Shown piece after piece: positions 1-13,665 of a stretch of 64,000 bases of DNA. How positions within the stretch are numbered: the first letter of the stretch is position 1; every line of letters begins with the position of its first letter. The translations under genes and the position numbers were made by a program. The stretch lies in contig NC_092628.1 of NCBI RefSeq assembly GCF_039555335.1, forward strand, positions 59,507,547-59,571,546, in the 5' to 3' direction. The notes under the pieces were generated by a model. The model made no database searches and was not told the origin of the DNA. It saw nothing but the letters and a program-made list of their open reading frames with translations. Source of the DNA: Amphiura filiformis. Taxonomy: Eukaryota > Echinodermata > Ophiuroidea > Amphilepidida > Amphiuridae.

Positions 1-365
1 TGTCTGTAATTTACACATTTTGGCTCTTTCAACAGAAACAATGATCTAGATACTCAACCTTCCACAGTAACACTGCTTTCTGATCATAATGCAACTATCA
101 GGTTTTCCATAATTGATAATGAACAATGCTACCAGCAATACATTTGAAGTAGTTTTGTCATATGTTTGGAGTATTACAGAAAGCTTTTGCAAAGTGAAAA
201 GCTACAATGTACAGTGGGAAATGTTTGCATGCACAAACTAAACATTTCATGAGAGGCCGGCCAGGTTTTGTAAAAAGTTCAGGCTTGCATACCACTTAAT
301 TCTTCTTGCAAGAAGCAAGTTTCTTTCATAATCACATAATATTCTCAACAGCTTAACTCTCTTAC

Positions 366-504
366 GGATGAAATCAAAACTTGACCACCAGTTGACCGGC
401 AGTTACCAGCGGTTGAACCATGTTCCATTGTATTATAACGATAGAAACCGGCTCCAACCGGACGGAACCGGCGGTCTACCGCAGGTCAAGTTTTGAATTC
501 ATCC
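366..504. mobile_element. 139-bp MITE with 4-bp target duplication
   Basis: Ends GGATGAAATCAAAACTTGAC and GTCAAGTTTTGAATTCATCC are inverted repeats of about 21 bp. TTAC flanks both sides (362-365, 505-508) as a likely target duplication. The interior has several ACCGG words. Confidence 0.75.
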
Positions 505-508
505 TTAC

Positions 509-1674
509 AACCCCAGAAGTGTTATTCATCTAGCTCTCCTTGATGTTGTTAACAAAATAACACACAAGTGGAAATGACTTCACAAAACTTTAAAAAAAAT
601 ACTGGAGAACAAATTGTTTTCCTTCTCAATTTTCAGAGCCTGTTGCATTACCATGGTAACAACATCTTCAGTTACATCATTGCCAGTCATGTCACCTACA
701 TATATAAACTTGTCAGCCACACAAAGGTTTCTACAAAATAAGTATTGTCTTTACACTGTACTTGCAAATTTTAAAAATAAGCATATATGAATAATTTACA
801 CAAATTGTTATTGATTTGAAGAGAATAGTGAATTTTCAAAGCACTTGACGAGTAATATTGCCAGTTTTGTAACATTCATTTGCCCTCTATGAATGGTCAC
901 TATGGAAAATACTGTTCTTATCTAGTGCTGGCCCAGCTCTAGTTACGCTAGTATGAATAGGGTTCTGATCCCCTTGGATAATCTATCCAATATGTACAAA
1001 GTCCATAACATGGCAAAAATAACAACAGAACAGAAACTCCCCACAATACAATATACAAAGTTTGATATCTTTTACAAAAATACTTAGTGGGAGATTTGTC
1101 AGCTTTTGCTACAATCAATGAAATCACAGAATAAATAATAAACTCATATGTAAAAAGAACACTTAATTAACCCCATATATGAGATTATATAATCATTTCT
1201 ATTGTCTACAACTACTTATTTCCCATGTGCGGTTGACAGCGACTCCTTAATATGGTAGCACAAAAAGCATACCATAACAGCAGACTGAAATTTTCCTCTT
1301 ATGTGCTGTCCATCAAAAAGAGTATTTAAAACACCATGTAAACCTATTAAACAACAGAAATGTTAGCTTCATCACTCTAGCCAAGGTAAGGCAAAAACAT
1401 TATGTTTCAAAGGTTGCCACAATTTTAGATTCCAATGGATAGTGCATTTCACCCCACCCCTTCTCAAACTTAAGTCAAATAAGCTTGAGATGATAGAAAT
1501 TTTGAAATTTTTTGACTACTTAAAAGTGTTAATCACACAATTCTTCCAACAAATTCTTGTAAAACAGATTTTTACCAATATTTTTGTACTGCAAAACGAA
1601 TGTGTGCTGCACCTTTGAGACATACAATTTTTTTACCAAAAGAAACTTCCAAACTTGTCCAGTGTGTAATAGTC
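509..1674. other. No feature seen
   Basis: AT-rich non-coding DNA. No convincing open frame, RNA gene or repeat was noticed. Confidence 0.4.
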
Positions 1675-1840
1675 AATAGACCTTTTCGGTAAATCCCAGT
1701 ATCCAAACACTTTCACTACGCATGTTGACAAGCGCATCATAATGATGTGCGTATCGTGTGACCCAGGGCCATATCACCACTTTTGCAGGGTTACTTTTGC
1801 AAAAGCTTTTGAATTTGGGATTTACCGAAATTGTCTATTT
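1675..1840. mobile_element. About 166-bp MITE-like inverted repeat
   Basis: AATAGACCTTTTCGGTAAAT on the left and ATTTACCGAAATTGTCTATT on the right are inverted copies with a few mismatches. No target duplication was resolved. Confidence 0.65.
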
Positions 1841-2261
1841 TAATGTACAGAGTCACCAGGTGCGTACTGTATAGTTGGATTGGTTTTAAGAGTAATCCAA
1901 CTTCCACTCAATCACATATAACTTGTGGATGTGTATAATTATGTGACACCACCCTTGTATGTATTTTAGATTATAGTTCAAGATCATGTTATTACAAAGA
2001 TTCTTTAAAAACACTGAACACATTTCATGCCACAGAAGTGGCTCCACTGAACTAAAACCAAATAAAAAACAAAATATGAACAGCTGCTTTTTTTAAACCA
2101 ATTGACGCCTATAATTAAACACTCTTAACTAAAATTCACTAAAAGTCATATCATACTGAGCAGTCATGAATCAAAATCGCTAGTAATCACTGATAGTGTT
2201 TTCACAAGCGCTACCACCATCCAGTTATGGATAAAGTGACAAAATTGCCTTCATCAGGAAT

Positions 2262-2908
2262 GAGCGTTTCGACAGTATTTTTTTGTGGGACATGAGAGCA
2301 CCTCAGACGTATCGAATTGCATTTTTAATACGAAGAATGTCTTTCTGATATCAAATAATTTACATTTTTTGAAATTCACGATATAATACAAATTTTATGA
2401 CAAATTGTTAAAATTTGATCTTTTTCACATTTTTGATATATAACAGTCCTCGAAGTAAATTTTATAAATCTAATGATATATTCTTAAACTGTATGTAGCA
2501 GGGAGGAAAAGCCAACAATTATTTGAAAATTTTGACCTTTCATATTGAAGATATGGATTTTTTCCCCAAAAAGACCTAATTTTTTTTGTTGTTTTGGGAA
2601 AAAATCCATATCTTCAATACGAAAGGTCAAATTTTTCAATAGATCGTCGGCTTTTCATCCCACCTACATACACTTTAAGTATAAATCATCAGATTTGTAA
2701 AGTTTACTTCTAGTACTATTAAATATCAAAAATAACAATTTTTAATGATTTGCCATAAAATGTGTATTACATTGCGAATTAAAAAAAAATCAAAATTATT
2801 TGATATCAGAAGGACATTCTTCGTATTAAGAATGCAATTCGATATGTCTGAAGTGCTCTAATGTCCCACAATAAATACTGTACAAACGTTCATACCCCCA
2901 TCCCTTAA
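2262..2908. mobile_element. Foldback element, copy 1 of a 0.65-kb family
   Basis: Nearly the whole element is two inverted arms of about 310 bp meeting near 2580. The left arm has GTGGGACATGAGAGCACCTC and the right has a diverged inverse. A second copy is at 15742-16404. The right end is CCCTTAA; the left end has lost the matching TTAAGGG. Confidence 0.85.
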
Positions 2909-4892
2909 CAGGTTACGATTTATCGATCAGGTATGGGCAATCACTTTTCTGATAAGCGACAGAAGTTTCGTCACAAAAAACAGTTAAGCTCTGAATGATT
3001 GCTTAGTATGATGTGCCCATTAGTAACTTTAAATCTTACCTCTACACTTAAGTTACAAACTAAATGTTAATATGCAATATAAAAATTCTGCAAACTATGA
3101 ATTTGTTCATTTTCTATTTGGGAAGAGAAATCCCACTGCATATACTGATAATACTTCTACAAAGTGTGTGGTCAGTTCCAATCAAACCCACCCTGCCATA
3201 TAGGTGACAATGACTAAATCACCCATTTCGCCAATTCATTATTTTTGTTTATTTTTCAACGCAAAAATAATGTCCGTTTGAAAGCGGGTACCTTATACAA
3301 TAGGTGAGTCGCTATTAGGTGTGGGTGGTTTTACAGAATGCAGCTTCCACGTACTCCAACATCACTCTTTTTGGATTAATTTTACAAACATCCTTGATAT
3401 TGTTTTAATAAATTTAGAAGTTGAAATCACTTGGTCAATATCATCCTTAAGGTGGATTGAATCAATAGAAAACTTGTATATTCAAATAATAAAAAAATAT
3501 CACTGATACAGTACACTTGTTATTAAATATCAGGGGATATGTGCACTTGGTTATTAGAATAATATGGTGTCTCACGTGTTGCTGTGCTTTCTTTCTTTTT
3601 TCTTTTTTGAGGATATTGTGATTCTCATGATAACCAGCTTCAACCATGTATTTGACATAATATATACAACCGATGATGGAGCAATTAAAATAAGATTTAT
3701 TCAGCAGCAATTTAAAGCTTTGAGAAATTTCCTTAGCTGAATTAGTTCTAAAAGCCAACGTTTCGGTTGATTCACAAAACGATGCGCCTCCAGTGGTTGC
3801 CGGGGAGAGGCAAAATATTCAGTGCATCGTGGGAAAACAACGACATCCAAAGCCTGTGTAATGTGAATTCAACACAAGAACACGTCACCGTGTGTTTAAA
3901 TGTCAAAATAATGATGTTACATGCGAATGCATACTATAACAGTAATTTGCAATTATAGTCGATCCTTTTTCTATCTATTGATGACACAGAATCCTATGTA
4001 GAGCTGTTTTCAATATTATTATTATCACACTTGCATGAAAATCCGATGGCTAAAATGTCGACTGGAGGTCAAAAATGGGATTGGCAAGAGCAACCTCTGA
4101 CGGCGCATTGTATTGTGAACAGCGGCAACCGATCTAGAAATTGAGGTGCTAAAGGCTGGGAGCCTCCCCCCTACAGTGGGTGGGGCAGATAACACATGGG
4201 GGACCTCTGACCCCCACCCTACGAGTTACAGTTAAATGAGAATTAATTCTGCTTGGTAGATGTTAATGTGTTCTTGATCACACATTGTTGTAAAAGTTGA
4301 TGAAGCAGTGTATACATCTGTACAACTCTGTGTAGCTCCTATTTCCAAACCACTGATTTCCCCCCTAAATTATAAGGCTGTTTCAGATAATAATACGGTG
4401 TTGTAGATATAGAGGATTATAAATGAATCTTTTATTCAACTCTGTCAATAAATACCAGAGGATGCAAGTCCTATTACATTGTGCACATGATTGTCATGAG
4501 AAGCACTTAGAAGGAAAATGACAGAACTAGTGTTGGTTGAAACTTGTTAGCATGAGACAAGGGTAGGGCCAAACAGGAAGGAATGTATTTATTCATGAGG
4601 GAGTCAGTAGAGTTCAAAATGTTTTGCACAAAATATTTTTTGTAGTGTGCCCAACAATACCTTACAGATATCCAAACTTCAAATTCAGAAACCCTGCAGT
4701 TGTTGTTGTTTTGTGTTTGTTCTTTAGGGCCTTAATTAGTCAATAACTATGACTGTGTTATGATTGTCAATTTTTTCATTGTCCAACCCTTCCTTGACAA
4801 GATTTAACACACAATTATTTTGGTAACAAATAACTTATTATAGATCAAGTACCTATGAGAAAGCAAAACTTGAACCACATAAATAAGTATCC
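2909..4892. other. No gene seen; one ZNF143-like word
   Basis: Non-coding. The reverse complement of 3822-3836 reads TTTCCCACGATGCAC, close to a ZNF143 site, but no convincing exon lies nearby. Confidence 0.35.
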
Positions 4893-5180
4893 TTAAAGCA
4901 GTATGCAGACTTTTTATTAGACGTACAATATTGTATGTAACATATCTGCGTTATTTAATCTATTGCCATTCTATTTCCAGTAATGTTTAAGTTTTAACAA
5001 ATGTTTGATGACGTAAATTCGATAATGTTACATATAATATCTGGTAGAAATATATTATCGATTTTACGTCATCAAACATTTGTTAGAACATTACTGGAAA
5101 TAGAATGGCAATAGATTAAATAACATAGATATGTTACATACAATATTATACGTCTAATAAAAAGTCTGCATACTGCTTAA
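4893..5180. mobile_element. TTAA-flanked palindromic MITE
   Basis: Two arms of about 135 bp are inverse copies with few mismatches and meet near 5040. The left end is TTAAAGCAGTATGCAGAC and the right end GTCTGCATACTGCTTAA, so the element sits between TTAA copies at 4893-4896 and 5177-5180. Confidence 0.85.
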
Positions 5181-6014
5181 CCCTAGAATTTAAGCAGAGT
5201 TCAGTGGCATGTCCCTTCACAACATAAGTGAACAGTCAAATAAATTGACAGATGCTTGTAAAAGACAGCTTCACAAAAAAAGCTTCTTAAAAAAGCTTGG
5301 GATTTAACTGGTTTCATTTTGTACTTGTATACAAAATTGCTATCTTATACCAATTAATCCAATTTTGATATCAGCAATTATGAATTGATTTCAAAAATGC
5401 TTTGTCAGAGGCTCTTGACATTGTGATCCATTTATGATCTCAATCCTGCAGATTTATACTTTACAGACCTGCAGCCAAATTCAGAAATGGATTCTATGAA
5501 TCAATCAACAAAATTAATAACAATCAAAACAAGGTTTTCAAGTTGAAGCTGCCTTTTAATGAATTCATATTCAGCACTGATAACTGGTACATAAAATGAT
5601 ATGTACAATGATGATACAATGTATATACACCCAATGTTGTGTTTTAAACAATAACTTTTTTTATTACATTATGTATGTAGCATATACACAATAATTTGTA
5701 CAACATAGTAGCTCATTATGCAAATGTCAAGCATTATTTTTTTCTAATTGTGTTCAGCATGAACATAAGTTAAAGTATACTCCATTTGCCTTCCTCCATG
5801 TAGTGATGCTATTGATTATAATGGCTGTGATGACTTATTGTAAGCTTATTAAGGTACTTACAATAAATATCTTAAACAGCACCCAATTGGAATAGGAGCA
5901 AACAAACAGCCTCTGAAGGTGAAATCACTGCAGGGAGGAACAGTCACATAGCGTTGGCTTAAAAACCAGAGGCAAATGCACAAACATGCAAGAATCAACA
6001 AAATTATATTCTAA
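5181..6014. other. No feature seen
   Basis: AT-rich non-coding DNA without a convincing frame or clear repeat. Confidence 0.4.
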
Positions 6015-6139
6015 CTAGGCGGTTACCCGTATTTGGCAGTTCTCGGCTGTCGCGATTACCTGGCTGATGGTGACTGTACTCACCAAGTTTTATGACCATA
6101 GGACAGTTGTTACTAATTTGACCTCTGATGACCCCTTGT

Positions 6140-6357
6140 CAGTGTCCGAAATAAGGAAAATATGGAGGTTATCCCGAGGATAACTAAAGCATGAATTCTG
6201 CTTGTCCTCAATACATTTTGCTTGTCCCCAAAATGTGTCATACTTTTGGAGGTAAAATATAGTGGTTGTCCAGGGGATAAGTACACAGCTCAATATGGTT
6301 GTCCCCAGTGATTTTTGGACAAGAGGACAAGAGGATAAGTGCTTATTTCGAACACTG
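6140..6357. mobile_element. hAT-like MITE with 8-bp target duplication
   Basis: CAGTGTCCGAAATAAG begins the insert and CTTATTTCGAACACTG ends it. CCCCTTGT occurs on both sides (6132-6139, 6358-6365), while other copies of the host repeat have one CCCCTTGT here. An 8-bp duplication with CAGTG ends is typical of hAT elements. Confidence 0.85.
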
Positions 6358-6800
6358 CCCCTTGTGACCTTGAAATGACCTTTCAAAATTTGGCTCTAAA
6401 TGTTGACTGTATACGACAGTTTTTAGTAATTTGACCTTGGATGACCCCAGATGACCCCAAAATGACCGTCCAAATATTTGACTCTAAAAGTTGACTGTAC
6501 CCACCAAGTTTCATGCCCATACGACAGTTTTTACTAATTTGATCTCAGATGACCCCTGGGTGACCCCAGATGACCCCAAAATGACCGTCCAAAAATTTGA
6601 CTCTAAAAGTTGACTGTACCCACCAAGTTTCATGCCCATACGACAGTTTTTACTAATTTGACCTCAGATGACCCCTGGATGACCTCGGGTGATCGTGGCC
6701 CACTAACCGAAACAAACTTGTTCTGTCTGAGGTCCAGATGCACCCACCCACCAAGTTTGAGGAACGTGCGACCCCTAGTCTCCGAGAAAATAGGCGGAAG

Positions 6801-9438
6801 TGGGCAATTCCATGTTAAAATGACATTTTTTCAAAAATATGAACTTTGCAATTGGCAATGATTGATGATATATTTTGATTATACACCCTTTAAAGTTAAC
6901 AAAAAAAGAAATTTTCAAATGAATATCAGCTGCAGTATATTTTTTTCTTTGATTTGAAGGATTTAATGTATTTTCCTACATTTTGTTAATAGCAGATAGT
7001 CAAAAGTAATTAATTTTTTTCTCATTAATATATGGAACAAAAACAATTCTTTTTTGTGATAGTGTTGTTTGATACATAATTTGTCAAAATAAAAATAAAA
7101 AATTAGGAAGCTGTGTTGGTAATGGTCAGGATGGCACGGCAAGTTGTATAATGTTAAGCATGTAACGCGAGTCACAAAAAGAACAACTTTTTAATGCAGT
7201 AAAAAATCTAAAGGGTTATAAATGTTCCCTTTTATTTTCCTCCTGGTTTGGGTCATAACTCATAATTATTTCATAAGGTTTTTGGTTTGCTACAATTGTA
7301 CCACCAGAGACAGACTATTCAAAATGGTAACGCGAGTCACAATGTAACGTGAGTCACGATATTGTAACGCGAGTCACACATATTATACAGCTCTCTATAC
7401 AGTAGGGCTAGAAAATAATCCATAAATAATCACTAAAACTTCCCCCTCCCAATTTTACCCTCCCCAGGACTTATAATTATTGTACATCACTTAACAAATT
7501 ACAGGGCTGGAAACCATTTTTGTCCCCATATGTGAATTCAAATTCACAATTTGACTTTCCATTATAAATACCCATTAAATAAACACCCACTACCACCATT
7601 CCACCCCAGTTTCTCCACCTAACCCCAGAACAGAAGGTCATGTTTAAAGTTGAATTCCACAATATAAATTAAATAGAGGATGTTTAGAGCTTTCAAATAG
7701 GGCTGTGTTATCAAAATGTAACAGTCACGTAACGTAACGCGAGTCACGCACTAAGTTGGCCATTTTAAAAATACCAAACTCAAATGTACTTAATGTTTGC
7801 TTCTGTAGTATAGCTGCAGTAAAAGGTAATTACCTAGTGGTATCAACTTTTGTGTGCAGCTTCTTGTTTGAGGAGAAATATTGAAAAAGTAAAAGCTCAA
7901 TTTGGAAGGGGTAATTTTAGTAACAAAAGTCACAACCACATTTTTGCCAATAAATGTTACATCGTTACATAGAGTTATTCACAAATTACAAGTTTACATG
8001 ATTTGATACATGTAAAGAGAAGATGAATAAATCAAGTCTGAGGAATGTGTTCCACATTGATCAGCGGCAGCCTTTTATATTTTGCTACTAGGGGCTCTGC
8101 AATAAGCAGGCCTCCCCTCTCAGCCTGCCATAAATTGCTTGATCCTCTTCTCGGCCTGCCAAAAAATCCTTACCCCTCTTTGCACATATGGAAAAATTTT
8201 AGGAACCCATTTTGCAAACCTTAAATTGTCTATATCAGTTTTGCATATATACACCAGGCACAAAAAGAAACTCGTCAGTTATAGTCACCCTTGCTGTTCA
8301 ACAACTTGATAATTGTGCATTATTCTGAAATATACATTTTGTTAGTTGGATTTTGCTTTCTCGTTTGACATCCTGTTCATGAAAATCGAGCAAGAATTGA
8401 CCCAAGATATGTGCCTCCAAACCCCCAAATCGAAAGTTGCAATTTTAACGATTCAATTGTGCCTGTTACACTGTGTGCTTTATTGATTGGCCTGTGGTGC
8501 TTGTGTACAACACAACGATGCATCCCACTGAAAATCATTGAAATTGCAACTTTTAATTTTGGGGTTTCAGAGTTTGGAGGCGCATGTCGTGGTCAATTCT
8601 TGTTCAATTTTTACGAACAGGGTGTCAAGTGAGAAAGCAAAGTCCAATTAACAAAATGTATATTTCAGAATAATCCAAAATGATCAGGTTGTTGAACAGC
8701 AAGGATGACTATAACTGACAAGTTTCTTTTTGTGCCTGGTGTATATGAATGTTTCCATACAGTTTTTCAATGCATTTTATGTAATAAATGTATATGAAAA
8801 TTGTATTCTTATTCAAATTGCCATATTTTTTTAATTTCCATCAATAGCCCCCATTACCATACCACCACCCCACCACACCACCCCACCCCAGAGGAGAGGG
8901 TCCTTTTTAATGCTGAATTATAGTATTTTTATAGTGCTAAAGTAAAACTGACCACAATGGAAATGAAATTGAGCGTGTTTAAAGCTTTCAAAGTGGGACC
9001 ATGTAATCAAAATAGTGAGCGTAACGCGAGTCACGTAACACGAGTCACGCACCAATTTAGCTAAAGTTGGCCATTTTAAAAACACCAATCTCAAATATAC
9101 TTGGTGTTTGTTTCTGTAATACAGCTGAGATATAAGGTAATTACTTAGTGGTATAAACTTTTGTCTGCAGCTGTTTGTTTGAGGAGAAATATTGAACAAG
9201 TAAAAGCCTAATTTTGAAGGTGTAATTTTTTGAACGCTTGAGTCACAATCACATTTTTTGCTATAAATGTTTCATCTAGTTATTTACAAAATTAAAGTTT
9301 ATGTGATTTGATACATTGGGTCAGTAAGTACATGTGGAGAGAAGATGAATAAACCAACTCCTTGTTCAATTCTATTTATATGACATTGAATGTGCTGATT
9401 TTATCAAAAATGTAACGCGAGTAACATGGAATTGCCCA
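6801..9438. mobile_element. 2.6-kb inserted element with perfect 17-bp TIRs and internal TAACGCGAGTCAC motifs
   Basis: TGGGCAATTCCATGTTA at 6801-6817 and its exact inverse at 9422-9438 bound an insertion into the GACC-rich repeat; undisturbed copies show the empty site. At least eight copies of TAACGCGAGTCAC or close variants lie near 7163, 7328, 7345, 7365, 7735, 9022, 9036 and 9413. An internal direct duplication (about 7640-7930 versus 8900-9230) is present. No transposase frame. A clear target duplication was not resolved. Confidence 0.8.
8246..8747. mobile_element. 0.5-kb foldback element nested in the 2.6-kb element
   Basis: TATATACACCAGGCACAAAA on the left mirrors TTTTGTGCCTGGTGTATA on the right, and the arms stay complementary for over 100 bp on each side. 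It sits inside the 6801-9438 insertion, so it arrived later. Confidence 0.8.
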
Positions 9439-12400
9439 AAACAGTTTTTACTAATTTGACCTCAGATGACCCCTGGGTGACCTTGACCCACTAACCAATA
9501 CAAACTTGTTCCGTCTTAGGTCAAGATGCACCTACCCACCAAGTTGCATGCCCATATGACAGTTTTTACTAATTTGACCCCTAGATGACCTCTGGTGACC
9601 TTGACCCACTAACCAATACAAACTTGTTCTGTCCCGGGTCAAGACGCACCCACCGTCAAGTTTGAGGAACGCGTGCAACCCCAGTCTCCGAGAAAAACAA
9701 TTTTTACTAATTTGACCCCTGGATGACCTTGGGTGACCTTGACCCACTAACCAATACAAACTTGTTCTGTATGGGGTCAAGCTGCACCCACCCACCAAGT
9801 TTGAGGAACGTGCGACCCCCAGTCTCCGAGAAAATAGGCGGACAGACACACAGACAGATAGACAGACAGACAGACAGATAGACGATGCCTATTATTATAT
9901 AGACTAGGCGGTTACCCGTATTTGGCGGTTCTCGGCTGTCGCGATTTCCTGGCTGATGGTGACTGTACCCACCAAGTTTTATGCCCATAGGACAGTTTTT
10001 ACTAATTTGACCTCAGATGACCCCTTGTGACCTCAAAATGACCTTCCAAAATTTGGCTCTAAATGTTGACTGTACCCACCACGTTTCATGCCCATACAAC
10101 AGTTTTTAGTAATTTGACCTTGGATGACCCCAAAATGACCGTCCAAAAATTTGACTCTAAAAGTTGACTGTACCCACCAAGTTTCATGCCCATACGACAT
10201 TTTTTACTATTTTGACCTCAGATGACCCCTGGGTGACCCCGGATGACCCCAAAATGACCGTCCAAAAATTTGACTCTAAAAGTTGACTGTACCCACCAAG
10301 TTTCATGCCCATACGACATTTTTACTAATTTGACCCCTGGATGACCTCGGGTGATCTTGGCCCACTAACTGAAACAAACTTGTTGTGTCTGAGGTCCAGA
10401 TGCACCCACCCACCAAGTTTGAGGAACGTGCGACCCCTAGTCTCCGAGAAAATAGGCGGAAAACAGTTTGACTACTTTGACCTCAGATGACCCCGGGTGA
10501 CCTTGACCCACTAATCAATACAAACTTGTTCTGTCCTAGGTCAGGATGCACCTACCCACCAAGTTTCATGCCCATATGACAGTTTTACTAATTTGACCCC
10601 TAGATGACCTCTGGTGACCTTGACCCACTAACCAATACAAACTTGTTCTGTCCGGGTCAAGACGCACCCACCCGTCAAGTTTGAGGAACGTGCGACCCCC
10701 AGTCTCAGAGAAAAACAGTTTTTACTAATTTGACCCCTGGATGACCTTGAGTGACCTTGACCCACTAACCTGACCCCTGGGTGACCCCGGATGACCCCAA
10801 AATGACCGTCCAAAAATTTGACTCTAAAAGTTGACTGTACCCACCAAGTTTCATGCCCATACGACATTTTTACTAATTTGACCCCTGGATGACCTCGGGT
10901 GATCTTGGCCCACTAACTGAAACAAACTTGTTGTGTCTGAGGTCCAGATGCACCCACCCACCAAGTTTGAGGAACGTATGCGACCCCTAGTCTCCGAGAA
11001 AATAGGCGGAAAACAGTTTTTACTAATTTGACCTCAGATGACCCCGGGTGACCTTGACCCACTAATCAATACAAACTTGTTCTGTCCTAGGTCAAGATGC
11101 ACCTACCCACCAAGTTTCATGCCCATATGACAGTTTTTACTAATTTGACCCCTAGATGACCTCTGGTGACCTTGACCCACTAACCAATACAAACTTGTTC
11201 TGTCCGGGTCAAGACGCACCCACCGTCAAGTTTGAGGAACGTCGACCCCCAGTCTCAGAGAAAAACAGTTTTTACTAATTTGACCCCTGGATGACCTTGC
11301 AGTGACCTTGACCCACTAACCAATATAAACTCGTTCTTCCTCATACCAAGCTGCACCCACCCACCAAGTTTGAGGAACGTGCGACCCCTAGTCTCCGAGA
11401 AAAGAGGCGGACAGACGTACAGATGTACAGACAAACAGACGTACAGATTCTGGTGAATTATAGTAACTAGGCGGTTACCCGTATTTGGCGGTTCTCGGCT
11501 GTCGCGATTACCTGGCTGATGGTGACTGTACTCACCAAGTTTTATGCCCATAGTTTTTACTAATTTGACCTCAGATGACCTCAAAATGACCTTCCAAAAT
11601 TTAGCTCTAAATGTTGACTGTACCCACCACGTTTCATGCCCATGGCAGTTTTAGTAATTTGACCTTGGATGAGCCCAAAATGACCTTCCAAAAATTTGAC
11701 TCTAAAAGTTGACTGTACCCACCAAGTTTCATGCGCATACGACATTTTTTACTAATTTGACCTCAGATGACCCCTGGGTGACCCAGGATGACCCCAAAAT
11801 GACCTTCCAAAAATTTGACTATAAAAGTTGACTGTACCCACCAAGTTTCATGCCCATACGATAGTTTTACTAATTTGACCTCAAATGACCCCTGGATGAC
11901 CTCGGGTGATCTTGGCTCACTAACCGAAACAAACTTGTTCTGTCTGAGGTCCAGATGCACCCACCCACCAAGTTTGAGGAACGTGCGACCCCTAGTGTCC
12001 GAGAAAATAGGCGGAAAACAATTTGACCTCAGATGACCCCTGGGTGACCTTGACCCACTAATCAATACAAACTTGTTCCGTCTTAGGTCAAGATGCACCT
12101 ACCTCAAATGACCCCTGGATGACCTCGGGTGATCTTGGCTCACTAACCGAAACAAACTTGTTCTGTCTGAGGTCCAGATGCACCCACCCACCAAGTTTGA
12201 GGAACGCGCGACCCCTAGTGTCCGAGAAAATAGGCGGAAAACAATTTGACCTCAGATGACCCCTGGGTGACCTTGACCCACTAATCAATACAAACTTGTT
12301 CCGTCTTAGGTCAAGATGCACCTACCCACCAATTTGGTGGTTCTTGGGTGTCGCGATTACCTGGCTGATGGTGACTGTACTCACCAAGTTTTATGCCCAT

Positions 12401-13451
12401 AGGACAGTTTTTACTAATTAGACCTCAGATGACCCCATGTGACCTCGAAATGACCTTCCAAAATTTGGCGCTAAATGTTGACTGTACCCACCACGTTTCA
12501 TGCCCATATGACAGTTTTTAGTAATTTGACCTTGGATGACCCCAAAATGAACTTCCACCAATTTGACTCCTAAAAGTTGACTGTACACACCAAGTTTCAT
12601 GCGCATACGACATTTGTTACTAATTTGACCTCAGATGACCCCAGATGACCCCAAAATGACCTTCCAAAAATTTGACTCTAAAAGTTGACTGTACCCACCA
12701 AGTGTCATGCCCGTACGACAGTTTTTACTAATTTGACCTCAGATGACCCCTGGATGACCTCGGGTGATCTTGGCCCACTAACTGAAACAAACTTGTTCTG
12801 TCTGAAGTCCAGATGCACCCATCCACCAAGTTTGAGGAACGTACGACCCCTAGTCTCCGAGAAAATAGGCGGAAAACAGTTTTTACTGATTTGACCTCAG
12901 ATGACCCCTGGGTGACCTTGACCCACTAATCAATACAAACTTGTTCTGTCCTAGGTCAAGATGCACCTACCCACCAAGTTTCATGCCCATACGACAGTTT
13001 TTACTAATTGACCCCTAGATGACCTCTGGTGACCTTGACCCACTAACCAATACAAACTTGTTCTGTCCCGGGTCAAGACGCACCCACCCGTCAAGTTTGA
13101 GGAACGTATGACCCCAGTCTCCGAGAAAAACAGTTTTACTAATTTGACCCCTGGATGACCTTGGGTGACCTTGACCCACTAACCAATATAAACTCGTTCT
13201 TCCTCATACCAAGCTGCACCCTCCCACCAAGTTTGAGGAACGCGCGACCCCCGGTCTCCGAGAAAAGAGGCGGACAGACAAACAGACAGACAAACACACA
13301 AACACACAAACAGATTCTGGTGAATTATAGTAGGATGATCAGATTGAGGGAGGGCATTTGGATTACATTGCCTCTGGTTCTTAATCGCCTAGCTTACATT
13401 ATTAACCAAGAAAAAACCCATCATTAGACAACCCGGGCAAAAAAAGCATTA

Positions 13452-13665
13452 TACTATGATCAGCTCTTAATAGGCGGGAATTATTCGGTTTTTGTTACTG
13501 CGTGAGTCAATAAAGTTCCAACTGACGGACGCGTAAATTCACAAAAGCATGCATCATTCACGCAAAACGCAGTTCGCGTAGGTGCTGCACCTAGTTGTGT
13601 GTATGCCATTCTGTATCAATCCGCAATGTTATGAGTCCTGCCTATTAAGAGCTGATCAGAGTATA
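13452..13665. mobile_element. MITE family A, copy 1
   Basis: GATCAGCTCTTAATAGGC and GCCTATTAAGAGCTGATC are inverted ends. The interior (AATTATTCGG, TTTTTGTTACTGC, GTATGCCATTCT) matches the element at 24313-24545, so the two are one family with different outer ends. Confidence 0.75.

Larger units (their letters stand above)
6015..13330 (+). repeat. Three head-to-tail copies of a GACC-rich dispersed repeat with insertions
   Basis: Each copy starts ACTAGGCGGTTACCCGTATT (near 6015, 9902 and 11465) and ends GGCGGACAGACA plus a CAGACA-type microsatellite (9838-9901, 11408-11464, 13268-13330). The interior is many variants of the phrase CCAAGTTTCATGCCCATACG followed by TTTTTACTAATTTGACC and GATGACCCC. 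Copy 1 holds the insertions at 6140-6357 and 6801-9438. Copy 3 holds an internal direct duplication of about 228 bp (11880-12108 versus 12109-12330) and a truncated head at 12331. No coding capacity; open frames here are repeat-derived. Confidence 0.85.

Noticed and set aside
3767..3958. 63-codon frame near a ZNF143-like word, briefly considered as an IRF-like DNA-binding exon
   Set aside because: The tryptophan pattern and spacing do not match, and no donor fits.
9532..12606. Several open frames of 60-111 codons with recurring peptides
   Set aside because: They are translations of the GACC-rich repeat in both strands; peptides recur because the DNA does.
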